Shown here: one piece after another, positions 27,566 to 38,508 of the stretch
How the letters are laid out: every line of letters begins with the position of its first letter
Numbering within the stretch: position 1 is the stretch's first letter
Notes under the pieces: model-generated
What the model was told of the DNA's origin: nothing
The model's input: the letters and a program-made list of their open reading frames with translations, nothing else
Databases searched by the model: none
Source: UBA1309 sp047605645
GTDB taxonomy: Bacteria; Bacteroidota; Bacteroidia; Bacteroidales; Dysgonomonadaceae
Assembly (NCBI GenBank): GCA_047605645.1
Contig: JASGFJ010000027.1
Span: 6,833 to 70,832 of the forward strand
Direction of reading: 5' to 3'
DNA: 64,000 nucleotides
Translations under genes and position numbers: made by a program

Positions 27566-28287
27566 TTAGAAACTACAGGCATATCCAATTGTAGCCAACG
27601 AGTTATTTGTTGTCGGTCTATTCAGAGCTGACCGCCACTGGAAATTATAAGCCAGGGTGATTGAATGCCGCTGTATAGGCGAATACGAACTATTGATACG
27701 GCACATAAATACCTCATTCTGCTTTCTACCCTCCAGGCTTCCGGTATTATAGGACAAAGCTCCCGCCAGGTTGACTTTCTTTTTTAAAAGCCGGCTCGAA
27801 GCACCGATTGTCGGGCCCCAGGTAAAGGTATTCCCATTCACTATCTTACTGTTATTGAAATTCAATGCCCCGTTTAGAGATACACCCGATTTCAGGAAAG
27901 TCCAGGAATAGGAAGTACCGGCATTGATCATTTCAGTCACGCTTCCCGGATGGTAAATTCCACCCTGTTTATTGGCGGCATCCTGGTACGAGATATTGAT
28001 ATTCAGGTTATGCACCTGGAGTTCATTTTTCCGGGTGATAATATTCAGATTTAGATTGGCCGACTGGCTAAGTTGCACAAAGTTCAGCGTATCGAGCCTG
28101 TCAAGGTTATTCTCCTGATTAATGAGCTCAAAGTTGGAACGTACATTGGTATACGTTTGAAAGTTAGTATAGGAAAGGTTTGCATTCACCTTTTCGCTGA
28201 AGGCGGCTGTTATATTTCCGGAAGCTACAACCCTTGACGAAGCGCTGACCTTGCTTTTTTTTAAGTCGTATAATAAGCAGGGGTTTT
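27566..28287 (-). pseudogene. C-terminal fragment of an outer-membrane beta-barrel protein
   Basis: The open frame begins just inside the end of the preceding gene (stop near 28290), has no convincing start (the first usable codon is a GTG at 28189) and ends at 27566. It shows regularly spaced amphipathic strands (SGNITAAFSEKVNANLSYTN, LNLNINISYQD and so on) and a terminal Phe (YACSF), the layout of the last 8-10 strands of an outer-membrane barrel. The N-terminal part is missing. It joins the upstream gene through a frame change at about 28262-28276 next to an A8 run, which suggests a deletion or frameshift fused the remains of two genes. Confidence 0.6.
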
Positions 28288-30597
28288 CAGATTAGATTGT
28301 TCATCTCCTCTATCAAAGAAATAGGATTGATTATATCGATCTTCCAGATCAAATTTCACATAAGGCGAATAATATGTTTCAACTTTTAACTTTCCAATTT
28401 CTTTATTATCTGATTTCGTTTTTACGATCAGCTCATTGTTTGCATTTAAAGTTGTTTTATTGATTAAAATCTGGACAAATCGTGTGACAATATTTTTATT
28501 ATCCTTAATTATGGAATCTTTTTCTAAGACAAGAACACTAGTTCCTCCTCCAGAGCCACTCTTTTTCAGGGACACCTCTAAATCAGTCCATACAATACTA
28601 GTTGTATCATAAATTGAATGCAATTCTATACGTACTCTCTTATTAGTATACATAGATGTATATTTTTGATTATATGCATAGTTGTTATTTTCAATTTTAA
28701 ATCGAATAATTTTATCTGCAACCGCGTATCCAGAAGTAATAGCTTCACTTATATTAACTTGAGTCCCATCATCGCCATCTTCACGTTCCGTAATTTCATA
28801 CTCATTCCCCTCCTTATCCAGAAGAGTTGCAGGTAATTCTTTCACTTTAACCTGATGTTTGTTTCCGTCGGTATCAGTCAGGGTAATAATGCAGTAAGAT
28901 TCATTCTTGCCTTTAGATAATTGGTAATCTTCGCTTTCTTTAATCTCGTCTTTCGATGGTTCTATGTATGTATAAGTTCCTCCCAAATCAGAATTAAGAG
29001 TATAATCGATTATATACCGTTTTTTTTCTTCGCCGCTGCGGATATCCCCTACTCCTTTACCTCCTGTCTGGTACTGGTCGCCATCGAACAGCAGGTTATT
29101 GTTCTTCGTGTCGTATTTCGTTTCGAAGAACCCTTCAACCAGCCGGTTATCGGTATTGACAACAATATCTTTGAAAGTGACCGCTATTTGCGCACCCTGC
29201 AAGTACGGGATACCGACATAGCCTTCTCCTGTAAACCGCCCCGAACCGCTTACCTTTGTGATAAATACAGGGAAATCACCCACCAGCACGGGCATGCCCG
29301 ATTGCAGTTCGCGGGCAGGAGTCCGGTTCGTTAAATTAACATCCGGCATCAGTCCGCAATTCGGCCCGCTCTCCTGCCTGTCGGGTATACGGAAGGCCTG
29401 AAGATCATTATACAGGAAGGCATCTCCTGCCACGCATCTCGACCCGATGCGGTATTCATACTCTTTGCCGGCCTGCAAATTATATAAGCGACTTAACAGG
29501 GGCTTATCAATAGTTCCGGTATACCATCTGCTTGTTCCCTTTTTGCGGTATTCAACGGTATATTCCATTGCCCCCACATCCTGCCAGCTAATATCTACAT
29601 ATCCGCTCTCATAAATAGCTCCACTGTTTTGTACGGTCTTGCAATCGGCCGTATAGTCAAACCAGGATACCTGGCTGAAACCGTTATTCTTAAAGACGCT
29701 GATCTCATCGACTCCTTCACGGGCTTTGGCCTGTACCCGCCAGGCATAGCGCATGCCCGGAATCAATAACGGTTGTGCAGCAGTATGGATAAAAGATGTG
29801 GATTTGATCGTTTCGGTATAGAGCACCCTCGAATAATCAAAGGCGGCTTCAGGCGCGACCTGTTTGTCATAGATTTCGACCAGCGACAGAGCGTATTCCA
29901 TCCCGTAAGCAGCAGCTGTGGAGTTCATGTGCCGGGGCGTCCACGAGAACATGATGGACGGGATATTGCTCTCTGTTATCACCGTTCCCTTTTGCGGCAG
30001 GTTGAGAATGGGCGGTTCTCCCGAAGCAATCATTGCCTGGGCAAATCCCATTCGGGGATTACTGACCAAGCGGTTTGTCCCTTCTTCGTATACTTCAAAA
30101 TAAAACCGATAGAAATTGTCAGGCAGCATCTGAGTCCGGTAAAACTCACTCTGCCCGCCGCTGATGCGTAAATTCTCTTTCTTGAAATAAGGAACCAAAT
30201 CGTTCAGCGATAAAGACAGGGGAACTCCAGCCTGAAGCTCAAGGCCGGGAGTATACACCTCCGGCGGGGTAACCAGCGACAAGGAGGAGGATAGTATCTT
30301 CATGCGCAGATATACCCTGACCAGCGGCTGCTGCATATCGGTATTGACAAGCATTAACCGGAGCTTGGCCTGTGTTCCCGTATAGTAAGCCGGCAGATGA
30401 GGCGTATATGGAGGCGTCAACTGCGTGTATACCTGCACCGGATAGGTTTGTTGCTGTGCATACATTCCGCCACTGCTCAGGCACAGGAGCAGGATATACA
30501 TCCAATGCAGCCATACCTTGTTTATAATCTGTCGCTTATTATACTGAGGGCTCATCTGTATTTTCGTTTTATGATTTGCTACTCTTCTTATTCTCAT
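28261..30597 (-). CDS. Large exported protein, TANFOR/Fn3-like, probably 3'-truncated
   Basis: 778 aa with an N-terminal signal segment (LLLCLSSGGMYAQQ, about residues 36-50). Residues 50-330 fit the N-terminal region of TANFOR-type Bacteroidetes proteins (QVYTQLTPPYTPHLPAYY, IMFSWTPRH, YAWRVQAKA), followed by an Fn3-like module. The last 300 residues are Lys/Asp/Asn-rich and unlike the rest. The frame ends at a TAA (28263-28261) just before an A8 run, where another open frame (27566-28287) continues with a barrel. Homologues are usually longer, so truncation is likely. The gene starts 16 bp behind the SprB-repeat gene. Confidence 0.55.
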   Translation of the reverse strand: MRIRRVANHKTKIQMSPQYNKRQIINKVWLHWMYILLLCLSSGGMYAQQQTYPVQVYTQLTPPYTPHLPAYYTGTQAKLRLMLVNTDMQQPLVRVYLRMKILSSSLSLVTPPEVYTPGLELQAGVPLSLSLNDLVPYFKKENLRISGGQSEFYRTQMLPDNFYRFYFEVYEEGTNRLVSNPRMGFAQAMIASGEPPILNLPQKGTVITESNIPSIMFSWTPRHMNSTAAAYGMEYALSLVEIYDKQVAPEAAFDYSRVLYTETIKSTSFIHTAAQPLLIPGMRYAWRVQAKAREGVDEISVFKNNGFSQVSWFDYTADCKTVQNSGAIYESGYVDISWQDVGAMEYTVEYRKKGTSRWYTGTIDKPLLSRLYNLQAGKEYEYRIGSRCVAGDAFLYNDLQAFRIPDRQESGPNCGLMPDVNLTNRTPARELQSGMPVLVGDFPVFITKVSGSGRFTGEGYVGIPYLQGAQIAVTFKDIVVNTDNRLVEGFFETKYDTKNNNLLFDGDQYQTGGKGVGDIRSGEEKKRYIIDYTLNSDLGGTYTYIEPSKDEIKESEDYQLSKGKNESYCIITLTDTDGNKHQVKVKELPATLLDKEGNEYEITEREDGDDGTQVNISEAITSGYAVADKIIRFKIENNNYAYNQKYTSMYTNKRVRIELHSIYDTTSIVWTDLEVSLKKSGSGGGTSVLVLEKDSIIKDNKNIVTRFVQILINKTTLNANNELIVKTKSDNKEIGKLKVETYYSPYVKFDLEDRYNQSYFFDRGDEQSNLKTPAYYTT

Positions 30598-30613
30598 TTG
30601 TGTTACCGGCTGC

Positions 30614-33600
30614 TTACCCGATAATCATTTTCAGATTCATATATCCCGATGCTGTTTCCAGAACGATGATATAGACTCCCGAAGTAAGGGATATCCTGTA
30701 AGGGATATCGTACTCCTTTTCTCCCGCGTACTTTTTGTCACTAACGGTATTCCCTGTACCCACATGAATGATGCGCAAACGGATGGCGCTGGTTTTATTC
30801 AATGTAACCTTCACTTGAAAGTTGCCGTGGTTGGGATTAGGGTATATCTGGTATTTTTCAATAATAGATTCCCCGAACGAATCGTCTCCCGTATCGTTCT
30901 TGTCCAAAACTGTGATTGTCTTGAATATTTCCTGGAAACAATCCCCTTGATGAGCCCTGAGACCAATCTTGTAATATCCCTTTTCAGAGAAAAGAACCTT
31001 GGCATAATGCCCATCCCACTCAACGACTTTCAACGAGTCGGTGTCATCCAATAACCATTCCACCCGATCGGGGTTCGGATTGCTGATATTGACGATAACG
31101 ATTGTATCTCCCGCAAAGACTTCGGTAGCTACCAATATCTCCGAGCTGATGTCTACATCCTTTAGGCTGATGTTTATTTCATCCGTGGCCTGGCATCCTT
31201 TGCTGTCACTGATTGTCAATCTATAAGTTCCTGCTTTAGCGACTGTAATTTCAGAAGACACGGCTTTGAACGAATCCGGGCCTGTCCAGTGGAATTTTGT
31301 TTTCGGGTCTGTGACAAGAGGGGCTAAAGTCAGGCTCTGCCCCTTACACAATGTCCGGTCTTCACCGAGATATACAGTGAGTGGCTCCGGATCGGAAAGG
31401 ACAATGTTATCCGTATATGTGCATCCGTCTTTGTCGGTGACAAGTACGGTATATAATCCGGCCTGGATATTGTCCAACTCTTGGGTTGCCGCTCCGTTAG
31501 TCCATTGGTAGGTATATGGAGCCGTACCGCCTGTAACCTGTAGCTTAATACTTCCGTTATTTGCCCCGTAGCATACAGGGTTTGTTTTTACGGCAGTAAC
31601 CTGTAAATCGGCAGGTGTAGATACTTTTGCGACGGCTGTAGTTTCACATCCCCGGCTGTCGGTGACAAATACGAAATAACGTCCCGGCGTCATGTTATTC
31701 ACCGATGCAGTCTTGTCTCCAGTGCTCCACTGGTAACTGTAAGGAGCTGTTCCTCCAGTAACTGTTACAGCTATCCGGGCAGTTTGCCCGCAGGTGATTT
31801 CCGTGTCTGTTGCCGTAGCCTGCAAAAGCTGCGGCTGCTGCAGCTTGTAATCGACAGAGAGAGTATTTGCCACACGACTGTAGTCTTCTATTTCGACTTT
31901 GTAATTACCGGCTGATTTATGCAAAAGGACACTGTCCCGTTCGTTGGCAAGCAGGGTATATCCTGTTCCCGGTTCTTCCTTATACCACTTGTAGATATAA
32001 GGCAAGCGTCCGGCTACCGGATTCCGAATACCTCCTGTGGCATGAACCGTAAGCTGCCCGTCGGACATGCCGTTGCAGGATATAAAATGGGTTTCTTCTA
32101 CCTCAGCCAACAGCTCATCAGGCTCGGAAATGGAATAAAGCTCCTGCACGATACAAGATGAATTCGCAGTAGGATAAGCACCTGCATAATTCCGGTCTTT
32201 TATTTCGACCTGATAACTTCCTTTCGGAATATTATTTAATAAAGAAACATATTTACCATTTTCGAAGAGACCTGTTGCCGACAGAGTCTGCCCGGCTTCA
32301 TTCTTCCATATCAAATCGTATGTATTATCCGGATAGGGTGTTCCTCCTTCTATCGTAATTTTTATATCACCATCTGAACGGCCGTAGCCGGAAGCATCGG
32401 TTTTGGCCATCGCGGAAATCACCAACGGAGCGGCAGGCTGAGTCAAAGTAACTTCATGGATATCCTGAGAATTTATCTGAGCGTAACACCCATTGGCATC
32501 CTGAATATAGAGGCTGTAAGTTCCGGAGTAAAGGTTGTTTATCAGAAAGGTCGTATTGTCTGATTCAATGGCATGTTCTCGATATCCGGCATCGGAGTCT
32601 TTTTTACAGAATAACCTGTATCCGCCAACTCCTCCGGAGACTTTCACCCGGATAAAACCATCGTTTAAGGCATGACAGGAACTATTCCGTGTAGACAATA
32701 CCGTGACAAGTAATGCCGGCTGGGTTATCTCGGATACTGCCGATTCAACCGTATTGGCGATACGGCTGAAGTCTTCGATACGTACTTTGTAGTGTCCAGC
32801 AGAACGTTGTACTAAAACGCTGTCTGTTTCGTTGGGAATAATTATGGCATTCCCGTTTTCTATTTTATACCATTTATAGGTATATGGATAAACCGCCTGA
32901 TGGTTAGGCACTCCCCCTTTTGCGTATGCGACCAATGTCCCCGTAGCTTCTCCGTGACAGTAGATGCTGTCGGTTTGTAGCAGTTGTACGGTCAGCGGGT
33001 CGGGCTGTGTAAGAGAAAAAGTAGCTGTCGCATAACACGTATTAGCCGTGCCGCCATAGTTATTATCGCGGATCTCTACGGTGTATGTTCCTTTGGGAAG
33101 GTTCTGTATTTTGGAGGTAAATACCCCAAAGGAGTCAAAGGCATCGATACCGGTAAATACCGTTCCTCCGGTATTTTTCCAGATTATACTGTAATACGGG
33201 GCAGCAGCATTGATTGTTCCTCCGGCTACTTTGATTGTTATCTCGCCGTCGGAACGTCCGTAACCGGATACATCGGTTTGAGCGCTTTCCGTTATTGTTA
33301 ACGGAGCTGCCGGCTGCGTCAGAATAAATTCATGGATAGGATTACCGTTTATCCCGGCATAACAATTGTTTCCGTCCAGGAGATAGACACTGTATTTTCC
33401 GGAATACAGGTTATCCAGATAGAACGTATTGTCACCGGTGTTAATCGGGTATTCCCTGTAATCAGAATCCGTCCCTTCCTTTTTACAGAATAGCGTATAA
33501 CTGCCTGTCCCTCCCGATACATTTATATGAATAAAGCCTGTATTCTCACCATAACATCCGACATTTCGGGTTGTCGCTATTGTTGCAAGCAATGCGGGTT

Positions 33601-36412
33601 GTGTGATCTCAAAAACTGCCGACTCAATGGTATTGGGCGGATTACTGGCATCTTCAACTTTCACCTTGTACCTGCCGGCCCGACGATTCGACAGGATACT
33701 GTCATTCTGATTGGAAATTACCGTAGCATTCCCGTTTGTGATTTCATACCATTTATAATTGTATGGCATACCGGAAAAACTGCCGGACACGCCTCCTGTC
33801 ACATGAGCTGTTAATGCTCCGGTCTCTTCTCCGTGACAATAAACGCCGTTGGCATTTTCCAATTGTAAAGTCATTGCTTCCGGCTGGATAATTGTGAAGC
33901 TTGCAGTTACATAACAAGCATTGGACAGGCCTGCGTAGTTTTTATCCCTTATTTCAACAGTATAGACATTCTCCGGAAGATTTTCTATTTTCGAGGTAAA
34001 GACATTGTCGGTGCCGATCGCTTCGCTGCTTGCTACCGTTGTTCCCGAGGCATTTTTCCATATTACAGTGTAAAGCGGATTCGCCGGATGAGGCGTTCCT
34101 CCTTTTATTTTTACGGTGATGCTTCCGTCGGAACGTCCAAAGCCGCTAACCGGTTTTACAGCGGCATGGCTTATCTCCAGAGCCTGTGAGGGCTGGCTAA
34201 TCGTGATTTGCGCGACATCCGCACCTTCTATCGGAGCATAACAGCCATTGGCATCTGTTATGTATATCCAATATTCATTCGTGGTGAGATTATCGAGGGT
34301 GAATACGTTCCCCTGCGGATCCAACGGCTGTGCATAAGCTGCATCGTCTTTCAGTTTGTAATGCAGTTTATACCCTCCTGCACCTCCGAAAACCTCTATC
34401 CTTATCAAACCGTTATTTCCACCGAAGCATGTTACATACTGCTTCGTTACACTGGTCGATAAAATGGATGGCTGAGTGAGTGAAAATTCCTTTTCGACCA
34501 CATTCGCAATACGGCTCTTGTCTTTGACTTCGATTTTATAATCGCCTTGCCCTAAATTGGATGCAACACTGTCGGTTACAGCTATGGCTTGGTATGTCCC
34601 TCCATTCTTTTTATACCATTGATAGGTATATCCTTGTCCGACATCCGTCACCCCGCCTTCCGCGTGAGCCACCAACTCTCCGTTGGTATCGCCATAACAC
34701 AGGATTGGGTGTGTTTTTTGGATCATGACAACAAGTTCTTTAGGCTGGCCAAGAGTGATTTCATCTGTAAAGACGCAGTTATTCTTGTCTTTGATTGCTA
34801 CAGTATAAGTCCCTGCGGGGATATTCTTTGCCGTGGTTCTGAATTTCGCTCCCGAAGGGTCGTTCTCTACAGCCGCTACAACCTGCCCCGTTTGCTTGTT
34901 TTTCCAGGTAACGGTGTAAGTATTACCGGGAAGTGGAGTTCCGCCATCTCCTGTGAGGACGGCAGAACCATCACTGCGCCCATAGCCCGAAGGTTCTGTG
35001 AGGTTCTGAAAAGCAAAGTCTAAAGCTTTATCGGGTTGAAGGAATGTTTCTGTGCGGGTAACGATATTGGCACTTTGATCACGCAGTTCGCAATCATGCG
35101 TGTCGGTCACATAATATTCATAAGTTCCGGGTTCAAGATTAGACAGGGAAGTCTGGTTTGAAGACGTAAATGCTGTCGTGAGATATGCTCCGCCCTGTTT
35201 GCGCCAATAAAGCTGATAAGTACCGTCGCCTCCGGAGGCTGTAACGGTAATTCTACCATTATTCTCTCCGTAGCAGGTGATATCCGCTTTTGTTGTCGTT
35301 GAGTAGGTAAGAGCGGGAAAACTTTCTATTTTTCCAATCTTTTTATGATCCGCTCCATCGGAATAGGTTGCAACACCGTTGTAAAAGCCGGATACCTGAA
35401 TTTGATAGCTGCCTGCGTCCTTGTTCTCAAGGAAAAAGCTATTGTCGCTATCCAGCACCGGGTCAGAAATATTACCAATAGCCGAAGATGCCAGATTCTT
35501 ATAATCAACCAACAGCCTTTCGCCGGGTAATAAAGCCCTGTCCAATTGCACTTTTAGCTTTCCGTTTGCCGTACCGAAACAGATTTTACCGGTAGCCGTA
35601 ACACTGAGGATACGGGGAGCGGATTTCTGATTGCTTAACGAAAGCACATTGCTGCGTTGGGCTACTTTGGGATTATCCCGGTCTTTATAAATATAATATT
35701 CCAAAGCCACCCATGTATTGGCTCCAATGGTCATTTTCGACTCGTAATTACTGCCGTAGATATCTTCTCCTGAAATATTCACCAAACGATTTCCCTGCAA
35801 GGAGCTATTGGCTATTTGATGCCAGGTAGAACCATTGTCGGAGGAATAGACCCATCTGTACGTATCGCTCGTATAGCCGGAAGGAGCTTCTAATTGAATT
35901 TTATCCAGCGTGGGCAATATCTGGGATGAGCCGGATTTGTACCCTATTTTCAGATTTTTAGGAAATACATAAATATCCATTATTCCGTGAAAACTCCAGT
36001 AAACTTGCGAATTGGTATATGTATATTTTTTATACCCGATATTTTCATTTCTTGTCTGGAGGGCAATGTTATCCTTCCACCCGTTATCGGGATCACTTCC
36101 ACCGGATTTATCCAGCTTCGTGTATACGCTGAAATTCAGTACACGCTGGGTTAATTGATAGGTTTTTATATCCGAATCACGATTCGTTGAATGACCGGAG
36201 GAAAGCCCCTTCAGATTTTCATCTACAAGTGTATGACTTGTACCATTAAGAGAGATATTGACCTTAATACTGCTTTTCTTTCCGGCTTTGAAGCCGTGAT
36301 TATTCGTGATAGAGTTATTAATGCAAAACCCCCACTCTCCTGATATTGTCTGCCCCCGGGCATGGCTTAAGCTTACTATCGCCATTATGAATAACACCAT
36401 TATCTTTCTCAT
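30614..36412 (-). CDS. Giant SprB-repeat protein with a T9SS C-terminal sorting domain
   Basis: 1932 aa, signal peptide at 1-20 (SHARGQ). After a 250-residue head come about 14-15 SprB-like repeats, each with a C[YFH]G...G.I.V...GG core. From about residue 460 to 1500 they are arranged in a higher-order unit of about 290 aa (three repeat types: CYG/CFG, GYGRSDG, YCHGE) repeated about four times; the GYGRSDG sites fall near 34985, 34135, 33260 and 32390. The C-terminal 75 residues (IYPNPNHGNF.VKV ... SGVYIIVLE...LKMIIG) form a type A T9SS sorting domain, so it is probably a cell-surface adhesin or matrix protein secreted by T9SS. Starts 20 bp behind the Fn3 gene. Confidence 0.85.
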   Translation of the reverse strand: MRKIMVLFIMAIVSLSHARGQTISGEWGFCINNSITNNHGFKAGKKSSIKVNISLNGTSHTLVDENLKGLSSGHSTNRDSDIKTYQLTQRVLNFSVYTKLDKSGGSDPDNGWKDNIALQTRNENIGYKKYTYTNSQVYWSFHGIMDIYVFPKNLKIGYKSGSSQILPTLDKIQLEAPSGYTSDTYRWVYSSDNGSTWHQIANSSLQGNRLVNISGEDIYGSNYESKMTIGANTWVALEYYIYKDRDNPKVAQRSNVLSLSNQKSAPRILSVTATGKICFGTANGKLKVQLDRALLPGERLLVDYKNLASSAIGNISDPVLDSDNSFFLENKDAGSYQIQVSGFYNGVATYSDGADHKKIGKIESFPALTYSTTTKADITCYGENNGRITVTASGGDGTYQLYWRKQGGAYLTTAFTSSNQTSLSNLEPGTYEYYVTDTHDCELRDQSANIVTRTETFLQPDKALDFAFQNLTEPSGYGRSDGSAVLTGDGGTPLPGNTYTVTWKNKQTGQVVAAVENDPSGAKFRTTAKNIPAGTYTVAIKDKNNCVFTDEITLGQPKELVVMIQKTHPILCYGDTNGELVAHAEGGVTDVGQGYTYQWYKKNGGTYQAIAVTDSVASNLGQGDYKIEVKDKSRIANVVEKEFSLTQPSILSTSVTKQYVTCFGGNNGLIRIEVFGGAGGYKLHYKLKDDAAYAQPLDPQGNVFTLDNLTTNEYWIYITDANGCYAPIEGADVAQITISQPSQALEISHAAVKPVSGFGRSDGSITVKIKGGTPHPANPLYTVIWKNASGTTVASSEAIGTDNVFTSKIENLPENVYTVEIRDKNYAGLSNACYVTASFTIIQPEAMTLQLENANGVYCHGEETGALTAHVTGGVSGSFSGMPYNYKWYEITNGNATVISNQNDSILSNRRAGRYKVKVEDASNPPNTIESAVFEITQPALLATIATTRNVGCYGENTGFIHINVSGGTGSYTLFCKKEGTDSDYREYPINTGDNTFYLDNLYSGKYSVYLLDGNNCYAGINGNPIHEFILTQPAAPLTITESAQTDVSGYGRSDGEITIKVAGGTINAAAPYYSIIWKNTGGTVFTGIDAFDSFGVFTSKIQNLPKGTYTVEIRDNNYGGTANTCYATATFSLTQPDPLTVQLLQTDSIYCHGEATGTLVAYAKGGVPNHQAVYPYTYKWYKIENGNAIIIPNETDSVLVQRSAGHYKVRIEDFSRIANTVESAVSEITQPALLVTVLSTRNSSCHALNDGFIRVKVSGGVGGYRLFCKKDSDAGYREHAIESDNTTFLINNLYSGTYSLYIQDANGCYAQINSQDIHEVTLTQPAAPLVISAMAKTDASGYGRSDGDIKITIEGGTPYPDNTYDLIWKNEAGQTLSATGLFENGKYVSLLNNIPKGSYQVEIKDRNYAGAYPTANSSCIVQELYSISEPDELLAEVEETHFISCNGMSDGQLTVHATGGIRNPVAGRLPYIYKWYKEEPGTGYTLLANERDSVLLHKSAGNYKVEIEDYSRVANTLSVDYKLQQPQLLQATATDTEITCGQTARIAVTVTGGTAPYSYQWSTGDKTASVNNMTPGRYFVFVTDSRGCETTAVAKVSTPADLQVTAVKTNPVCYGANNGSIKLQVTGGTAPYTYQWTNGAATQELDNIQAGLYTVLVTDKDGCTYTDNIVLSDPEPLTVYLGEDRTLCKGQSLTLAPLVTDPKTKFHWTGPDSFKAVSSEITVAKAGTYRLTISDSKGCQATDEINISLKDVDISSEILVATEVFAGDTIVIVNISNPNPDRVEWLLDDTDSLKVVEWDGHYAKVLFSEKGYYKIGLRAHQGDCFQEIFKTITVLDKNDTGDDSFGESIIEKYQIYPNPNHGNFQVKVTLNKTSAIRLRIIHVGTGNTVSDKKYAGEKEYDIPYRISLTSGVYIIVLETASGYMNLKMIIG

Positions 36413-36432
36413 AACTTTATTTTTGTGCCGGG

Positions 36433-38508
36433 TTAATAATTAGCAGTTATTGTTTTCACTTTCGACGACCTGCCTTCATCGGTAATATACAGAACCGTAT
36501 AAGTATAGTTGTTGCCCGCAGAAACGGTTTCATCCGTTACCCGTGTCTCTGATTGTCCCAGTTCTTTCCATAAAACCATCTTTCCGTCTTCAGCAGTTTT
36601 ATAGATTCTGTATAGCTTTGCTTTTTCGTGCTTTCTCCAGGACAACTCGATATAGCCTTTATGGATATCTGCATAATAAGTCAGACCGGAAACCTCATCA
36701 GGCGCTACACCTGCGTTAATATCAATCTCAAGGGGTTGCGGAGACAATGATTTCTTTCCATCCGGACTATAAGCTATCAGGGTATAACGGTAGCGGCCCG
36801 AAGTCGTTATTTCATCTGTGTAAGATGTGGTATGGTTGTCCCCCGAAAAGACTGTTCGTGTATCTTTGGGGTTATGGGAGTTTGTCCGGATTAATTTATA
36901 CGTAATCGCAGGATGCTTCGGATCGGTTATCCATTGAATCGTAACTTTATTCTCCGTCACAAATGTATATCCGGTAATAACTGGCTCATCCGGAGTTTGA
37001 TGGTTGGGTTTGATTGCTTTGACCGGCATACAGGGTGCCGATTCATTATAGCGTTCATCTATCGCTGTCAGGCAGTAATAGACATAAGTATTCCCCAAAT
37101 CAAAGGAAAGCGTATCTGCATAATGGTTTTGGGTAATCAATTCCGGTGTTATCGAAGACTTTTCTTCACTTTGTGTGAAAGCACGCAAAATGCGGTAGCC
37201 GAATAAGTCAGGCTCCGTATTGGCATTCCATGTTAAATGAGCAATTCCCGCAGAGTCTACCTCTACCTTGAGTCCTGCCGGAACAGCCGGAGGTATAGAA
37301 TCTATCTGCGTAAGTAAAAAAGGAAAAGATTCCGTTTTGCGGCCATCCTTACTTTCGGCGCTCAATTTGACATAAGCGCGGGCTTCGGTTAACGGGAACT
37401 CCAAGTCTCTTCTATCTAAGGAAATATTGTTGATCTGGAGACGGTATTCTCCATCTATCTTCTGCGATACCGACAGACTGAATTTGTCGGCCTCACTGTG
37501 GTCTTCGCACTGAAACTCCCAGTAGATTTTGGCCCGATCCTTATCTGTGAAATCCCCGTTGTAAATATGGGGAATACAAGTCAAGGCTTTTTCTCCTTTT
37601 CCGCCGACTTCTTCACTGCAAGGCCCGGTCTCATCAAATCCGGTCAATCCGGTTATCCGGTAGGTATAATGAGTTTCATTGTTAGCCAGGCTGTCGGTGT
37701 AGAAAATTTCTTTCATTTCCCCGTCGAGAGCCGTAAGGGGCAGCTTTGTTATCTTCTTAAAAATCCCTCCCTCTTCTTTCCGCTCGATATGATAGGAATG
37801 GTAAGTATCTGATAACAGGATATAGTTCCACGACAACATGGCTGCCTTATCGCCAAACAAAGCATTTAACCCGATGGGGCTGGGCAGTTCTTTTTTGTCT
37901 TCCACTCCGATATAAACAGCCGCAGTATCTCCCTTTGCTCCGTTCGGCGGATTTAGACAAATGCGGTATAAATACCGTTCATTTTCCTTTATTGTATTAT
38001 CCGTCCATGCCCAGCCGGCCAGTCCTGCGGCTTTATAATCATATTCAGCCATAAAAAGAGAGGTGGAAAAACGCTGTTCCAGCTCGTTCGCCTGATTGAT
38101 AATACCACCGATACCCTTGCCTCCGGATGCACTAAGCTCAAAATCCTCGCCATACAATGCCTGTGCAATAACCGCAGCATAATCCGACTTATTCGCATAT
38201 TCTACCCAGTCAGCCAAAGGCCGTGGCCGGAAATTTTCGACCAGGATTGCCTCTGCCGGAGCTTCCTGCCACCGCTTATCGATCATTACCGTGTAACGCT
38301 TGATTGTATATCCGTATTTAATCCCGTCAGCCCATGCTCTTGTATTTCCCGGAGACCAACGCAGCCGTATCTCATCCTTATCTGCGACAAAACCTCTTGC
38401 CCGAATAGCTTCTTTGTGTATAGCCGCTTCTTCCTGCGCCGATATTCCCGAAGATATCGACCCTAGAAAAACAAAGAGTAGCAGTTGTATTTGTGTTATA
38501 TATTTCAT
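36433..38508 (-). CDS. Exported fibronectin type III repeat protein
   Basis: 691 aa with a signal peptide (SISSGISAQ, about residue 24). At least four Fn3-like modules are visible from about residue 200 on, each with a W....L.GYRI/YKLIR pattern (for example AHLTWNANTEPDLFGYRIL, IELSWRKHEKAKLYRIYK). No T9SS sorting domain and no catalytic motif were seen. Second gene of a four-gene minus-strand cluster; the SprB-repeat gene follows after 20 bp. Confidence 0.7.
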   Translation of the reverse strand: MKYITQIQLLLFVFLGSISSGISAQEEAAIHKEAIRARGFVADKDEIRLRWSPGNTRAWADGIKYGYTIKRYTVMIDKRWQEAPAEAILVENFRPRPLADWVEYANKSDYAAVIAQALYGEDFELSASGGKGIGGIINQANELEQRFSTSLFMAEYDYKAAGLAGWAWTDNTIKENERYLYRICLNPPNGAKGDTAAVYIGVEDKKELPSPIGLNALFGDKAAMLSWNYILLSDTYHSYHIERKEEGGIFKKITKLPLTALDGEMKEIFYTDSLANNETHYTYRITGLTGFDETGPCSEEVGGKGEKALTCIPHIYNGDFTDKDRAKIYWEFQCEDHSEADKFSLSVSQKIDGEYRLQINNISLDRRDLEFPLTEARAYVKLSAESKDGRKTESFPFLLTQIDSIPPAVPAGLKVEVDSAGIAHLTWNANTEPDLFGYRILRAFTQSEEKSSITPELITQNHYADTLSFDLGNTYVYYCLTAIDERYNESAPCMPVKAIKPNHQTPDEPVITGYTFVTENKVTIQWITDPKHPAITYKLIRTNSHNPKDTRTVFSGDNHTTSYTDEITTSGRYRYTLIAYSPDGKKSLSPQPLEIDINAGVAPDEVSGLTYYADIHKGYIELSWRKHEKAKLYRIYKTAEDGKMVLWKELGQSETRVTDETVSAGNNYTYTVLYITDEGRSSKVKTITANY

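Noticed and set aside
28255..28280. Programmed ribosomal frameshift on the A8 run
   Set aside because: The stop codon of the upstream frame lies before the A-run, so slippage on the run cannot bypass it. Gene decay is simpler.
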